Of a DNA stretch of 64,000 nt, positions 1 through 8,218 are shown piece by piece. The DNA lies in the NCBI GenBank assembly GCA_963781785.1, contig CAWAHD010000002.1, positions 1,054,001 to 1,118,000 of the forward strand, written 5' to 3'. The position numbers and the translations under genes were made by a program. The notes beneath the pieces were generated by a model. The model saw only the letters and a program-made list of their open reading frames with translations. It did not search any database and was not told where the DNA came from. This DNA is from CAWAHD01 sp963781785. GTDB lineage: Bacteria; Planctomycetota; Planctomycetia; Isosphaerales; Isosphaeraceae. Each line of letters starts with the position of its first letter. Position 1 is the first letter of the stretch.

Positions 1-1436
1 CTGTTGAATCCGCGCATCAGACCGAACACGTCGGTGTGGTCGCCCAGCACCAGAAGGCTGCCGCCCCGAGCGACGAAGTCGAAAACCAGGCGGCGCTGGC
101 CGTTATCCCACGCTTTCGGGGAATTGATCAGGATCAGGATCTGGGTCTTTTCGAGGTCGACTGGCTCGATCATGTCGGTCGGTCGCGGGGCGACCTTTGT
201 GGACGGCCCGGCGGTGCAGGCCAAGGCGCCGGCCGAGCCGATGATCGCACGGATCGACGCGGAAGGCCAGGCGCAAGGCCGACCGGCCGGCGCTGCGGGG
301 CTCCACGCTTGCCTCGAAATTGACGGCGCATCCGCGTGAGCTCTGGTCGACTCCGAATCGCTCTGCGGCGGCCCTGCGTCCGATCCGCTGGGCGAGTGCG
401 GCGTCTTGCTCGGCGCAGTCTCCTGAAAGTGCTCGATGACGTCAAAATCATAACCCTCGGCGCGGCAGTAGACGGGCAAAAGCCCGAACATCCCGCTGCT
501 GAACGCGCCGAACCGGCCATAGGCCGGCCGGTCCCAGTCGAGGCCGCCGTAGTTGTGAACGCGGATCGACCGTCCAGCCGCCGGGCCGATGAGCCCCGTG
601 CCCACGACGCAAACCCCGGCAAGCGCCGCCGCAACGCAGACAGCCGCCAGCGGCAGCCGGCGCATGCCACTCGACGGCACGGCGATCGAAGATGTACGTC
701 GGCCGGGCAGGATGGCGGCAGCCGCCACGGAAAAAGCCAACCAGAAGACGCCGTGCATACCGCCGCGCAGAAAGACGGCCACCGGGCCGGCCGAGACCGG
801 GGGAGTAACCCAGGCCAGCGCCGCGAACCATGAAATCGCAATTAGGATAGCGGCGGCCAGACGGGAGACGCCGCCTACACAACGCCAGCTCCAGAGGAGA
901 TACAGAAGGCCCATGACGACCGACGGCCCGCCCAGGGCCGTGGAGGTCAAGTGCGCTCGGCGCCACTGACACGGCTGATATATCGCGAGCCGGCCGCGGT
1001 GATCGCCCGCTCGACCGATCCCATCCACGGCACCAGGTCGAGCACGAACCGAAGTGCGACGCAGGTGAGGCACGTTTGGACGAGGCCGGCAGGGAGGACG
1101 ACGCCGGTCGCGGTTGACTTGGCCCCGGCCGCCACCGCTACGAGCGCTACGACATAACTGACGAGCGCTATTGGTACGGACGGTGCCCGGGCCACGAGGA
1201 TAAGAGCGGCGATGATCCCGGCCCACTGCGCCGCTCGCCAGCGTCCGCTCCACGCAACGCTTGATGCAGCGAAGAGGATCAGGACCGCCAGGGCGATCGC
1301 GCCGGAGTGTGAACGAGGCCGGCCCGAGCTGTCCGTCGAGGCACACGAGCGCGGCCATGGCGGCAAACGCCGCAGCCGCGCAGACTGCCCGCGTGCGCCA
1401 GGATATACGTGGGATTTCGGTCATATCGTCGGCCAT
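1..1436 (-). pseudogene. DUF4350-like polytopic membrane protein, copy A (frameshifted, runs off edge)
   Basis: This is the N-terminal half of a paralogue of the gene at 10690-13430. From the ATG at 1436 the product reads MADDMTEIPRISWR and then hydrophobic segments. Two shifts relative to copy B are visible. One is near 1305, between 'FTLRR' and 'AIALAVLI'. The other is near 950, where the frame hits a TGA after 'GAERT' and resumes as 'STALGGPSVVMG'. From about 945 to the left edge the frame is open and carries 'LPVYCRAEGYDFDVIEHF', 'QILILINSPKAWDNGQRR' and 'LLVLGDHTDVFGLMRGF', the glutamine-amidotransferase-like DUF4350 core. It is the last visible gene of cassette A, 283 bp after the LTxxQ gene. 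Function is unknown. It is either a decayed copy or an intact gene with two indel errors. Confidence 0.75.
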
Positions 1437-1719
1437 ACCGGGCGCAGTTCTCGAGTTGAACCTACTGCGGGACGGGCCGGATCGCCGTTTCGTTCTTCTC
1501 ACTCGGCCTTGGCGCGGTGGCGCACCAAGGAGTAACGAAACAAGCGGCGCCCTGACGGTCGCGACCAGATATGGCACAAGGCCATCGCCCGTTCGCCGAA
1601 CGTGGCAGCGCGGCAACCCGTTGGGAATGTCGCACACGCCATGACAGTCGGAGTCTCAAAAGGTGAAAGTCCGAGCGCACGGACAAGCCATGAATTCTCC
1701 GCATGGAAGCCCCGGTGGA

Positions 1720-2952
1720 TCACCTCTGCTCTAAAATTCGCTTGAGCTCTTCAGCTTGCTCACTGGTGAGGATTCCTTCCAATGCGACTTGCTCGGCGTG
1801 CTCGACGAAGCTCTGCCGTTGTTCGTCGGTCGCCTGTTTAAGTCTTTTGGCTCTGGCTCCCTTTGCTGTCACCGCGCCATCGGCACTCTGGAGCGTGATA
1901 AAGGCAAGTCCACCCCGTACAACGTCATCAAGGTCTTTCACGATGCCGATCTGCACATCTGTGAGCTTGAGGCGGATCGCCGTCGCGGAGCCGATCAGCG
2001 CTCGATAGATCGGGGAAGGCGGCTCCGTCCTGGCCTGCTTGGCCTCGATCTCTATCTCATCGAGACGGCGCTCCTGCTCGGCTGTGAGCCGTCTCGTCCT
2101 CCGCGGGCCAACAGCCCCCGAAGGGGTGATCTCCTCGTTGATCACCGACAGCCAATCAGTCTCTTGGAGCGGGTCGAGAACCTCCCAGATCATTCGCCTG
2201 TCCGCGGCGAGCTGCGCCTCATACTCACGGGAACCCTCTGGGCCGCTCGGAAATCTCTTCCCGATTCTTGCGCTCGCGTTGGCATCCACCGCAGCAAACC
2301 GCCGAGCAAGCTCTTTCCGCTGTTCTCTAGTCAGACGAAGGAACCGAGCGACGCCGTCGTCTCGAAGCACGTTGATGCCGAGGGCCTGGCATCGCCATTG
2401 TCTCAGGAGAGCTGCTTGGGAAGAGGTCAGAAGGCCGAGTGGGACCATCGCCCGAGCGTGGTCGCGGATATCGATCGCGAGCTGCTCGTTAGTTCTGAAC
2501 AATTTCCGGCGGACCCCAGACGGCTTATCCAGGAAGGCGAGTGCCGCGTGCGCCAGCCGAGCGTGGACCCTCCGCGTGATGTCGTCGAGCCGAGAAATCT
2601 GAGCGACCTGATCCTTGGTCAGCGCGAGGTCCCTTGCGGCCTTTGTTCCGGCCAGGCTGCCAATCCACGGGAGCGGTTCGTGCAACGCGGACAATCGCCT
2701 ACGGACCGATCCTTCTAAGGACTCACGAGCCGTCATATATGGCAGCGCCGGGCCATTGGGTACCATCTCCTCCTGATCTGTCCGGGCCCTCTTCGGCTCA
2801 GCGGGTCGCGCCGGGCCCGGCTCAGGCGCTGGCGGAGGCTTCGCCCCGGGCGCAGCGGCTGGCTGGACCTGCGCAGCTCGAGCGGCTTGAGCCATGACGG
2901 CAGTTCCGATCACCACCACCGTCGTAAAACCTGCCAAGAATAGTCGTGCCAT
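1720..2952 (-). CDS. Secreted LTxxQ-repeat helical protein, cassette A
   Basis: This 410-residue protein has an N-terminal signal peptide (MARLFLAGFTTVVVIGTAVMAQAARA), followed by a Pro/Ala-rich linker (about residues 28-60) and an all-helical body. The body repeats a motif of the LTxxQ type: LTKDQVAQISRLDD, LTREQRKELARRF, LTAEQERRLDEIE, LTDVQIGIVKDLDD and LTSEQAEELKRILEQ at the C-terminus. The motif recalls the Spy/CpxP periplasmic family, but the protein is longer, so the relationship is a guess from motif alone. The ATG at 2952 is preceded by a GAGGT box about 7 nt away. It is paralogous to the gene at 13552. In the cassette it follows the Cys-repeat gene after 280 bp, in which I see no convincing gene. 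Confidence 0.8.
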   Translation of the reverse strand: MARLFLAGFTTVVVIGTAVMAQAARAAQVQPAAAPGAKPPPAPEPGPARPAEPKRARTDQEEMVPNGPALPYMTARESLEGSVRRRLSALHEPLPWIGSLAGTKAARDLALTKDQVAQISRLDDITRRVHARLAHAALAFLDKPSGVRRKLFRTNEQLAIDIRDHARAMVPLGLLTSSQAALLRQWRCQALGINVLRDDGVARFLRLTREQRKELARRFAAVDANASARIGKRFPSGPEGSREYEAQLAADRRMIWEVLDPLQETDWLSVINEEITPSGAVGPRRTRRLTAEQERRLDEIEIEAKQARTEPPSPIYRALIGSATAIRLKLTDVQIGIVKDLDDVVRGGLAFITLQSADGAVTAKGARAKRLKQATDEQRQSFVEHAEQVALEGILTSEQAEELKRILEQR

Positions 2953-3232
2953 GAGATCGACCTCGTGGGTGTGCCGAAACCGCCGAACTTCGTGACAAAA
3001 GTTTACCTGACTCGATTATCGTCCTGATCGTCAACAATTGGGGTTTTTGCGTGGGTGTGCGCTGCCCCCGCCAATTCCGTCCGCTCGCGATCGCGAATTG
3101 CAGCGGGTCTGCGGCCTAGTTGCGCCTTGCGCTGACTTGTGAATCGGTGCTCGGAGATGGGATGTATGAAGCTTTAGGATTTCAACACACCGTGGCCGAT
3201 GCGTGAGCTTCTCGCGAACCGTTTCGGTCATC

Positions 3233-4402
3233 CTAGTCATGCCCTGAATACGGGCCGCCGCACACGCCGTTCACCGGCCCGTCACCGACAAGAACCCCGC
3301 CATTGAGCACGCTGCAATTCCCCTTGGCTGTCTGCGCACCTTGGGTATAAGCGCTGCAGTAAAAGGTATTCGACGGTGTGACTTTGGAGCCGTAATACAC
3401 CGTGCACATCGTATTGTTTGTGCCTCCCGTGTTTTTTTGGTCGACCGAGCATGAGCCCCCCGCTCCGAATGAGACGTTGACGGAACACACCGCCCCGCCG
3501 TTATTCTGACCGGGCTGCATTGCAATCGCGCTGCACTTATTGCCGAACGCGCCCCCAGTGGCGGGGTTGCTCACAGAACAAAAAGAAGCGTTGTTGCCTC
3601 CCCACTGGCTTGTTGAGCAATTGAGCTGGTCGCCCCCCTGCATGGCCATACCTGCGGTGCATGCTTGGTGGTTCCCCACGGCGGTCGAGCAACTGCCCCC
3701 GACGATGCTTCCGTTGGCCGAGCACGTGTAGGCATCGACTCCTGGGTTGCCGTCATCGTAGCCGCAAGCACTGCAGCCTACCGATCCGTTGGTGCTCGGT
3801 GGATTGTTAATCGAGATTCCCCCCTGAGTGCTGCAGATCAATGGAGAAGTGCCAGGAGTGGTGGTCTGCGTGTTTGATGTACAATACGTCACACCTGTCG
3901 GAGGGGTTTTAGTGATGCCAATCGAGCAGAGGGTGTTGGCCGGGGGATTCTGTGTCGTACTTGGGACGTTAGCCGAGCAATAATTCTGCGTGTTAAAATT
4001 GGCCGTCGTCGAGCAATTATTGGAGCCATAGTTGGAGTCGGGTGTGGAGATAGAGGAAACGGGCGGCTGGTTGTTATCCGGCCCGTCCTGACACGTCGTA
4101 AGTACGGATGAGCTCCTGCTGAACGACACCAGGCTCAGCACGGCACCCATCGGTTGCCCTGAAACGGTCCGCGACTTGCCAACGGCGTGGGAAGTCCTCC
4201 TTCCCTCCCACTTCGATAGGGTGCGCACCGTGCTCGCGTAAACCGCCTGGCTGGCGGAAGGACTCGTCTGCTGATCAAATAAATCCGACTTCGATTCTCG
4301 CGAATCCCAGCCTGGCTCGGACGGCGATGTCAGGGCCGGGGCGAGCAGCCCAAAGCAGACGCCCGCGGCGAGAAATGAACCGAAGACCTGCACGCGGATC
4401 AT
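3233..4402 (-). CDS. Secreted Cys-Ser repeat protein, cassette A
   Basis: This 389-residue protein has a signal peptide (MIRVQVFGSFLAAGVCFGLLAPALTS), a basic Ser-rich region to about residue 95, and then about 290 residues rich in Asn, Gly, Ser, Thr and Gln. That part carries about 20 cysteines, mostly in the pattern Cys-[Ser/Thr]-x every 12-18 residues (NCSTT, YCSAN, LCSIG, SCSTA, FCSVS, VCSVN, SCSVD, NCSVL). I recognise no catalytic motif. Regular Cys spacing in low-complexity sequence suggests a beta-solenoid or disulfide-crosslinked envelope protein. Planctomycete envelopes are known to be Cys-rich, but this repeat is not one I can name. The start codon has the strongest ribosome site of the cassette (AGGAGG, 5-6 nt before the ATG), which suggests high expression. 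Its paralogue lies at 14967-16124. Confidence 0.82.
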   Translation of the reverse strand: MIRVQVFGSFLAAGVCFGLLAPALTSPSEPGWDSRESKSDLFDQQTSPSASQAVYASTVRTLSKWEGRRTSHAVGKSRTVSGQPMGAVLSLVSFSRSSSVLTTCQDGPDNNQPPVSSISTPDSNYGSNNCSTTANFNTQNYCSANVPSTTQNPPANTLCSIGITKTPPTGVTYCTSNTQTTTPGTSPLICSTQGGISINNPPSTNGSVGCSACGYDDGNPGVDAYTCSANGSIVGGSCSTAVGNHQACTAGMAMQGGDQLNCSTSQWGGNNASFCSVSNPATGGAFGNKCSAIAMQPGQNNGGAVCSVNVSFGAGGSCSVDQKNTGGTNNTMCTVYYGSKVTPSNTFYCSAYTQGAQTAKGNCSVLNGGVLVGDGPVNGVCGGPYSGHD

Positions 4403-4448
4403 GATGACCTCCTGTGATGCGATCGGAGTTTCCTGCCTGCTTGGACAG

Positions 4449-6278
4449 TCAGTGATTGAAGATTTCCAAACCTACTCTGACGGCTTTTGGCCACTGCACG
4501 ACAACTTCCGGACGGCCGTCCGTGACCTCCAGAGGCAGCGAACGGGCGGCTTTCCCCCGGTCGCCCGGTGACGTCTGAACGCGATACCTGCCGTGAGGCA
4601 CGTTCGCGACTGTGAACCGTCCGGAAGGGTCGGCGCGGAACGACCACAACACTCGCTCCTTACCCTCGTCGATGCGGACAAGTTGAAGATCCGATTCGGG
4701 GTACGCAGCCTCAACCAGCCCCGTCACCCGGTGCGGATGCACGGTCAGCTCCCGCCAGACTTCGCGCTGAAAGAATCCGACGCCGAAATACTCGAAGCTC
4801 CGCATTGCGTTGTCGCTCGGCGGGACGGCGAATACGAAGTACGGCTCATTGCCCGGCACGTCGAAGAACCGGAAATACCCCTGCTCGTCGGTCTCGACCC
4901 GCCGCACGAACTTTCGGAAGTTGTACGTGTTCTGCATGAAGACCGCGGCCTTCTCGACCGGCAAGCCGCTCTCCCACCTCACGAAGCCCATGACCTGGCG
5001 GCTGTCGGGCTCGTCGAGATCCAACTTGCTCCACAGCCGAACGTCCTGCGTGGCTCCGTAACCGGGACGGACGCTCACCCCGGCCGCGAACGTCACCCGT
5101 CCGAAGAGGTCGAGTGCTCGCACTCGGTGAGACGCGGCCGGCAGGCCTCGAACCTCAAACTCCGAAGCTTCGCTGGTCCACGCCAGCCGCGGGCCGGCCG
5201 TGCGCGACTCGAGCAGAACTGGTAGGAATGGGTGCGGCGCGAAGCCGCGGGCATTTCCGTCTCCGGCCGGCTTCGCCGACTTGAGACGGGGAAGGGCTGA
5301 GGAAACGATCGAGGGAATGGCCAGCCACGACGGCCAGCCAAAAGGCGCCTTGCGCCAGAACAGAGCGACCGGCGACATGGCCGCGAAGAACATCCGCTCC
5401 TCGGTCGACGGCTCAAACCGCCAGGGCTCGAGCCCGGCCGCCTCCGGCAGCTCGTACCGGAGCACGGGCATTTCCTTACCCGCGAGCGCGACCTCGGCGG
5501 AGCGATCGAGATCGTAGCGGCCGATGATTTTCAACGGCGACGCGTCGCCCGGACCCGCGGTCGCGATCAGCCCCTTGCGGAACGGCCCACCAAGGCGGGG
5601 AAACTGCGTCGCGCGCCAAGTCGGCGGCACGGTCGCCGTCTCCAGGCTGGGCCACCACCGCTGGGGGACCAGGTACAGCCGCATCGCCGTCTTGGCCGGG
5701 GTCTTGAGCCGAACGAGAAGCTTGGCCGGACGGGCGAGCGTCACGTCGAGCCGAGCACCCAGTCCGTCCTGGACGACGATCAGGTCCTTGATGGCCGGGG
5801 CCAAGTCCCGGCCCGGGGCCGAGTAAAAGAACGTTCTCGCCCCGACCGGCAAATGCGTGAACTCGTACGTACCGTCTTGGCCCGTCGAAATCTCGGCCTC
5901 GATCGGGACCGTCCATCCCGACGAAGACGGCGTTCCGCCCTTGGCCAGCTCAACAAGGCTTTCGACTTTCGCGCAGCGAACCAGGGCACCCGCGACCGGC
6001 TTCCCATCCGGGTCGGTCACCCGCCCACGAATCGCCCGGAACCGGTCGAGGTGAAAGAGCTCCTCAGGCAGCTTGCGGATTTCAGCGCGATGTGCTGCCC
6101 AAGCCGCATTCGAAACCCCCCCCCCTGATTTCGCGCCGGCAACCGAGAGTGCAACGAGTGCCAGGATGGGAACCCACGCCACGGCCGTCGCCACGGCAAG
6201 AAGACGGAGCGATCCCGGCCGGATGACCAGCCAATCAGCCCAGGCGACAGAGCGGGGCGCGTCCACAGCAGGGAACAC
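4449..6278 (-). CDS. Membrane-anchored carboxypeptidase-regulatory-like (beta-sandwich) protein, cassette A
   Basis: This 609-residue protein has one N-terminal transmembrane helix (about residues 24-48) and a large exported part. Three modules of the carboxypeptidase regulatory / CNA-B type are visible: residues 85-185 (RGRVTDPDGKPVAGALVRC, then DGTYEFTHLPVG), about 427-517 (MGFVRWESGLPVEKAAVF, DEQGYFRFFDVPG) and about 518-609 (DPSGRFTVANVPHGRYRV). Such modules bind surfaces or act as structural spacers, and no enzyme motif is seen. The only start after the upstream stop in both copies is a GTG (6278 here, 17995 in copy B) without a clear ribosome site. It is the first gene of the cassette, about 70 nt from the predicted transcription start. 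A 10-G tract at about 6116-6125 lies just after the membrane helix; copy B has a shorter tract and loses the frame there. Confidence 0.85.
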   Translation of the reverse strand: MFPAVDAPRSVAWADWLVIRPGSLRLLAVATAVAWVPILALVALSVAGAKSGGGVSNAAWAAHRAEIRKLPEELFHLDRFRAIRGRVTDPDGKPVAGALVRCAKVESLVELAKGGTPSSSGWTVPIEAEISTGQDGTYEFTHLPVGARTFFYSAPGRDLAPAIKDLIVVQDGLGARLDVTLARPAKLLVRLKTPAKTAMRLYLVPQRWWPSLETATVPPTWRATQFPRLGGPFRKGLIATAGPGDASPLKIIGRYDLDRSAEVALAGKEMPVLRYELPEAAGLEPWRFEPSTEERMFFAAMSPVALFWRKAPFGWPSWLAIPSIVSSALPRLKSAKPAGDGNARGFAPHPFLPVLLESRTAGPRLAWTSEASEFEVRGLPAASHRVRALDLFGRVTFAAGVSVRPGYGATQDVRLWSKLDLDEPDSRQVMGFVRWESGLPVEKAAVFMQNTYNFRKFVRRVETDEQGYFRFFDVPGNEPYFVFAVPPSDNAMRSFEYFGVGFFQREVWRELTVHPHRVTGLVEAAYPESDLQLVRIDEGKERVLWSFRADPSGRFTVANVPHGRYRVQTSPGDRGKAARSLPLEVTDGRPEVVVQWPKAVRVGLEIFNH

Positions 6279-6355
6279 CCAGTCATGTCCAGATTCGGTT
6301 GTCGACCCAGAAGAGGCAAGGAAGGTGCAACAAGATCGGGATCTGATGGCGGCTC

Positions 6356-6384
6356 ATTACATCGTTGCTGCGTGAAGCCGTCAA
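6356..6384 (-). promoter_or_regulatory. Sigma70-like promoter of cassette A
   Basis: On the minus strand TTGACG (6384-6379) is followed after exactly 17 nt by TGTAAT (6361-6356). The same arrangement sits at the same place before cassette B, and both are embedded in a conserved AT-rich upstream block (6385-6420, core 'ATTCCAAAAATAAA' on the plus strand). The predicted transcript starts about 70 nt before the GTG of the first gene. Confidence 0.75.
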
Positions 6385-6761
6385 GTAAATTCCAAAAATA
6401 AACCGAAATATTTTTTGGCAGTCGTGCCACGTACATGATTGACGAGCGGCAGACGTCGTGATGTCTGACTTTCGTGCGCTGCCACGGGGAATTCAATGGC
6501 TAGTGATTCGTCAATCTTCGATTGGGGGGGTCGGAGGATTGGAGACCTTCGGTCGCGCCCTGGGCGGGGTCGGGAGACCCGCGCCCAACAGCCGCCCTGG
6601 GCGGGGTCGGGAGACCCGCGCCCAACAGCCAGTCAATCGAAGATTGACAGGACCAGGCGCCTATCTCGGGCAGCCTGCGCGGATTCGAGCCGGCTTTCGC
6701 GACGGTGGGCTCGCGGCTAGGCGGCATTGCTTTCCTTACTGAGCCGGAATAGCATGCGCAA
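6385..6761. other. Intergenic region upstream of cassette A
   Basis: No gene seen. 6385-6487 is the conserved AT-rich upstream block shared with cassette B. The rest is the inverted-repeat element at 6510-6648 and a short spacer before the DUF4160 gene. Confidence 0.6.
6510..6648. repeat. 139-bp element: 15-bp terminal inverted repeats around a tandem repeat
   Basis: GTCAATCTTCGATTG at 6510-6524 is the exact reverse complement of 6634-6648. Between them a 37-bp unit (starting CGCCCTGGGCGGGGTCGG) occurs twice head to tail at 6556-6592 and 6593-6629. No coding capacity is evident. The layout resembles a small non-autonomous (MITE-like) element. Confidence 0.75.
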
Positions 6762-7008
6762 ATGCCGACGGCATTGCGAAGCGGCCCCGATCGGTTTTTC
6801 TTTTACGCAGGAGACGGTGGTGAGCCAGCCCACATTCACGTCGAGCGCAACGACTGCGAGGCGAAGTTTTGGCTGCACCCACCGAGACTGGAGCGAAGCA
6901 GCGGATTCTCCCGCACGGAGATCAACCGCATCCGAAAGCTGATCGAACGGCACCGCGAGCGATCCAACTCCCTTGGCAGGGAGTTGGGATGAATTCTTCA
7001 ACGGCTGA
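6762..7008 (+). CDS. DUF4160 family protein (frameshift near the C-terminus)
   Basis: From the ATG at 6762 the product reads MPTALRSGPDRFFFYAGDGG and then EPAHIHVER, AKFWLHPPRL and GFSRTEINRIRKLIERH, which matches the small DUF4160 family. The expected C-terminal 'W-x-E-F-F' is found in another frame as LAGSWDEFFNG followed by TGA at 7006-7008. A one-base shift at about 6965-6975 therefore separates the end from the body; the uncorrected frame stops a few codons earlier. DUF4160 genes usually pair with DUF2442 in toxin-antitoxin-like units. Here the sequence after the stop reads 'KDAATRDVELQA', which could be the start of such a partner, and is then cut by the repeat junction at 7041. Confidence 0.7.
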
Positions 7009-7040
7009 AAGATGCGGCGACCAGGGATGTCGAACTGCAG

Positions 7041-7282
7041 GCGCGAAGAAACGGCATGGTGGCTCGCCACGCCGGCAAACCGAATCATGAATCAGGGTGA
7101 CAAAATCGCTGCCGTCGGGGCGAGGGCGATGAGTGGTCCGCACGGCGCGGCCGTTCGGGAAGACTCGAATTTCTCCGAATCAAGACCCCATCACCCCAGG
7201 CCTTGTGCCGATTGGCGATCCGCCAGGATCTTGCGCAGGACCTTCTTGTCAAGCTTGCCGACCGACGTCTTGGGCAGCGACG
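7041..7282. repeat. Duplicated segment matching 19848-20088
   Basis: From 'gcgcgaagaaacgg' to 'cttgggcagcga' this segment matches 19848-20088 with scattered substitutions. It contains the 3' end and downstream region of the acyl-CoA ligase gene. In both places its left edge abuts a truncated gene: a possible DUF2442 start here and an LTxxQ remnant at 19740-19847. Confidence 0.85.
7191..7282 (-). pseudogene. Acyl-CoA ligase 3'-end fragment
   Basis: Thirty in-frame codons on the minus strand read SLPKTSVGKLDKKVLRK and then ILADRQSAQGLG-stop. This is the C-terminus of the ligase encoded intact at 19998-21647 (LPKTSVGKLDKKVLRKMLGD). Homology ends abruptly at 7282, so this is a truncated copy left at the end of the duplicated segment and not a functional gene. 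Confidence 0.85.
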
Positions 7283-7402
7283 CCAGATTCTCAGTTGCAA
7301 TCCCGGAGCAAATCCGGCGCGAATCGCGCGGGTATTCCACGACGCCCGCACGGTTGTGCCGATCGTGATGACTGTGAGCCCGAAAGGCGGAAGGGCACCA
7401 CT

Positions 7403-7477
7403 AACCCGAAGCGTCAGCGAGGGATGCCGAAAGTTGCTTGCGGCGCCACGCCAGCGCCCTCGCTCACGCTTCGGGTT
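7403..7477. repeat. Inverted repeat (REP-like)
   Basis: The 21-nt arms 7403-7423 (AACCCGAAGCGTCAGCGAGG...) and 7457-7477 are reverse complements with one mismatch and a 33-nt loop. The same arm, with a shorter loop, recurs at 35679-35729, so this is a dispersed genomic palindrome and could act as a terminator or mRNA-end structure. Confidence 0.75.
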
Positions 7478-7681
7478 GGTATTTGGCATGAGTCACGCTG
7501 TGGTCAAGGATCGGCGCCTGCCGAATTCTCGTCCTGGCCGCCGTCGTGAGGGCCACCGTCATCAGCCGTTACGAGCTGGCGGTTGGGATTTCAGACCCGG
7601 GAGACGGGCGTCCTGCCCGTCAAAGGACCTGTGTCACGTTCCCTGGTTCAGGTCGTTGGCACTGGTGATCATTGTTGGGTG

Positions 7682-7705
7682 CCACTGGTCGTACTCGACC
7701 AGTGG
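7682..7705. repeat. Hairpin CCACTGGTCG-tact-CGACCAGTGG
   Basis: Perfect 10-bp stem with a 4-nt loop. A sister copy with a 9-bp stem (CACTGGTCG-ggta-CGACCAGTG) lies at 7838-7859. Both are flanked by GGTGCC/GGCACC-type sequence, which points to a dispersed palindromic repeat family. Confidence 0.6.
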
Positions 7706-7945
7706 TTTTGGCGGGCGGACCGACGACCTCCGGTCCTTGGCCGAGGGCGACTGCCGGCTTACACTAAAACGGCCATGAGTGGCCAGCCTAAGACTCTCAA
7801 GCGATTTCATGAGCCTTGTTCGTCGAAGGAATGAAGACACTGGTCGGGTACGACCAGTGGCACCCAGAAATGCTCACCCGCGCCACCGGCCGTGGCACCG
7901 TGGAATCGCAACTCCTTGCCTTTGCCTCAATCAAAGCCGACGGGG

Positions 7946-8212
7946 GACGGGCATCCTGCCCGTCAAGTGACCTGGTGATCCCGACGGGGGACGGGCATCC
8001 TGCCCGTCAAATGACCGACGTGGGGGACGGGCATCCTGCCCGTCAAGTGACCGGGTGATCCCGACGGGGGACGGGCATCCTGCCCGTCAAGTGACCGGGT
8101 GATCCCGACGGGGGACGGGCATCCTGCCCGTCAAATGACCGCGTGATCGCGACGGGGGACGGGCTTCCTGCCCGTCAAATGACCGAGGTGGGGGACGGGC
8201 ATCCTGCCCGTC
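7946..8212. repeat. Seven-unit hairpin array (GACGGGCA-tcc-TGCCCGTC)
   Basis: Seven copies of a perfect 8-bp stem with a 3-nt loop start at 7946, 7990, 8026, 8070, 8114, 8158 and 8194 (the sixth copy has 'ctt' in place of 'cat'). Spacing is 44, 36, 44, 44, 44 and 36 bp, so there are two spacer types. A solitary copy lies at 7603. The last hairpin ends 6 bp before the stop codon of the minus-strand gene at 8219, so transcripts of that gene enter the array directly. Confidence 0.9.
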
Positions 8213-8218
8213 AAATCA

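Larger units (their letters stand above)
1..6487. repeat. Cassette copy A (segmental duplication of 11974-18205)
   Basis: The whole stretch is collinear with 11974-18205. It holds the same four genes in the same order and orientation, and the same promoter and upstream sequence as far as 'gctgccacgg'. Nucleotide similarity is highest at the ends, over the first gene's N-terminal and promoter region and over the membrane-protein gene. The Cys-repeat gene between them has diverged most. Copy A continues beyond the left edge. Confidence 0.85.
7283..8218. other. 936-bp non-coding stretch rich in palindromes
   Basis: I see no credible gene. It holds a long inverted repeat (7403-7477), a single hairpin unit at 7603-7621 (GACGGGCG-tcc-TGCCCGTC), two related hairpins at 7682-7705 and 7838-7859, and the seven-unit hairpin array at 7946-8212. 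Confidence 0.7.

Noticed and set aside
3031..3240. Short minus-strand frame between the Cys-repeat and LTxxQ genes of cassette A
   Set aside because: No ribosome site, no recognisable protein text and no counterpart in cassette B.
7946..8212. Possible CRISPR array (regularly spaced repeats)
   Set aside because: The spacers are themselves repeated (two types), the repeat is a hairpin of 19 bp, and no cas genes are near.
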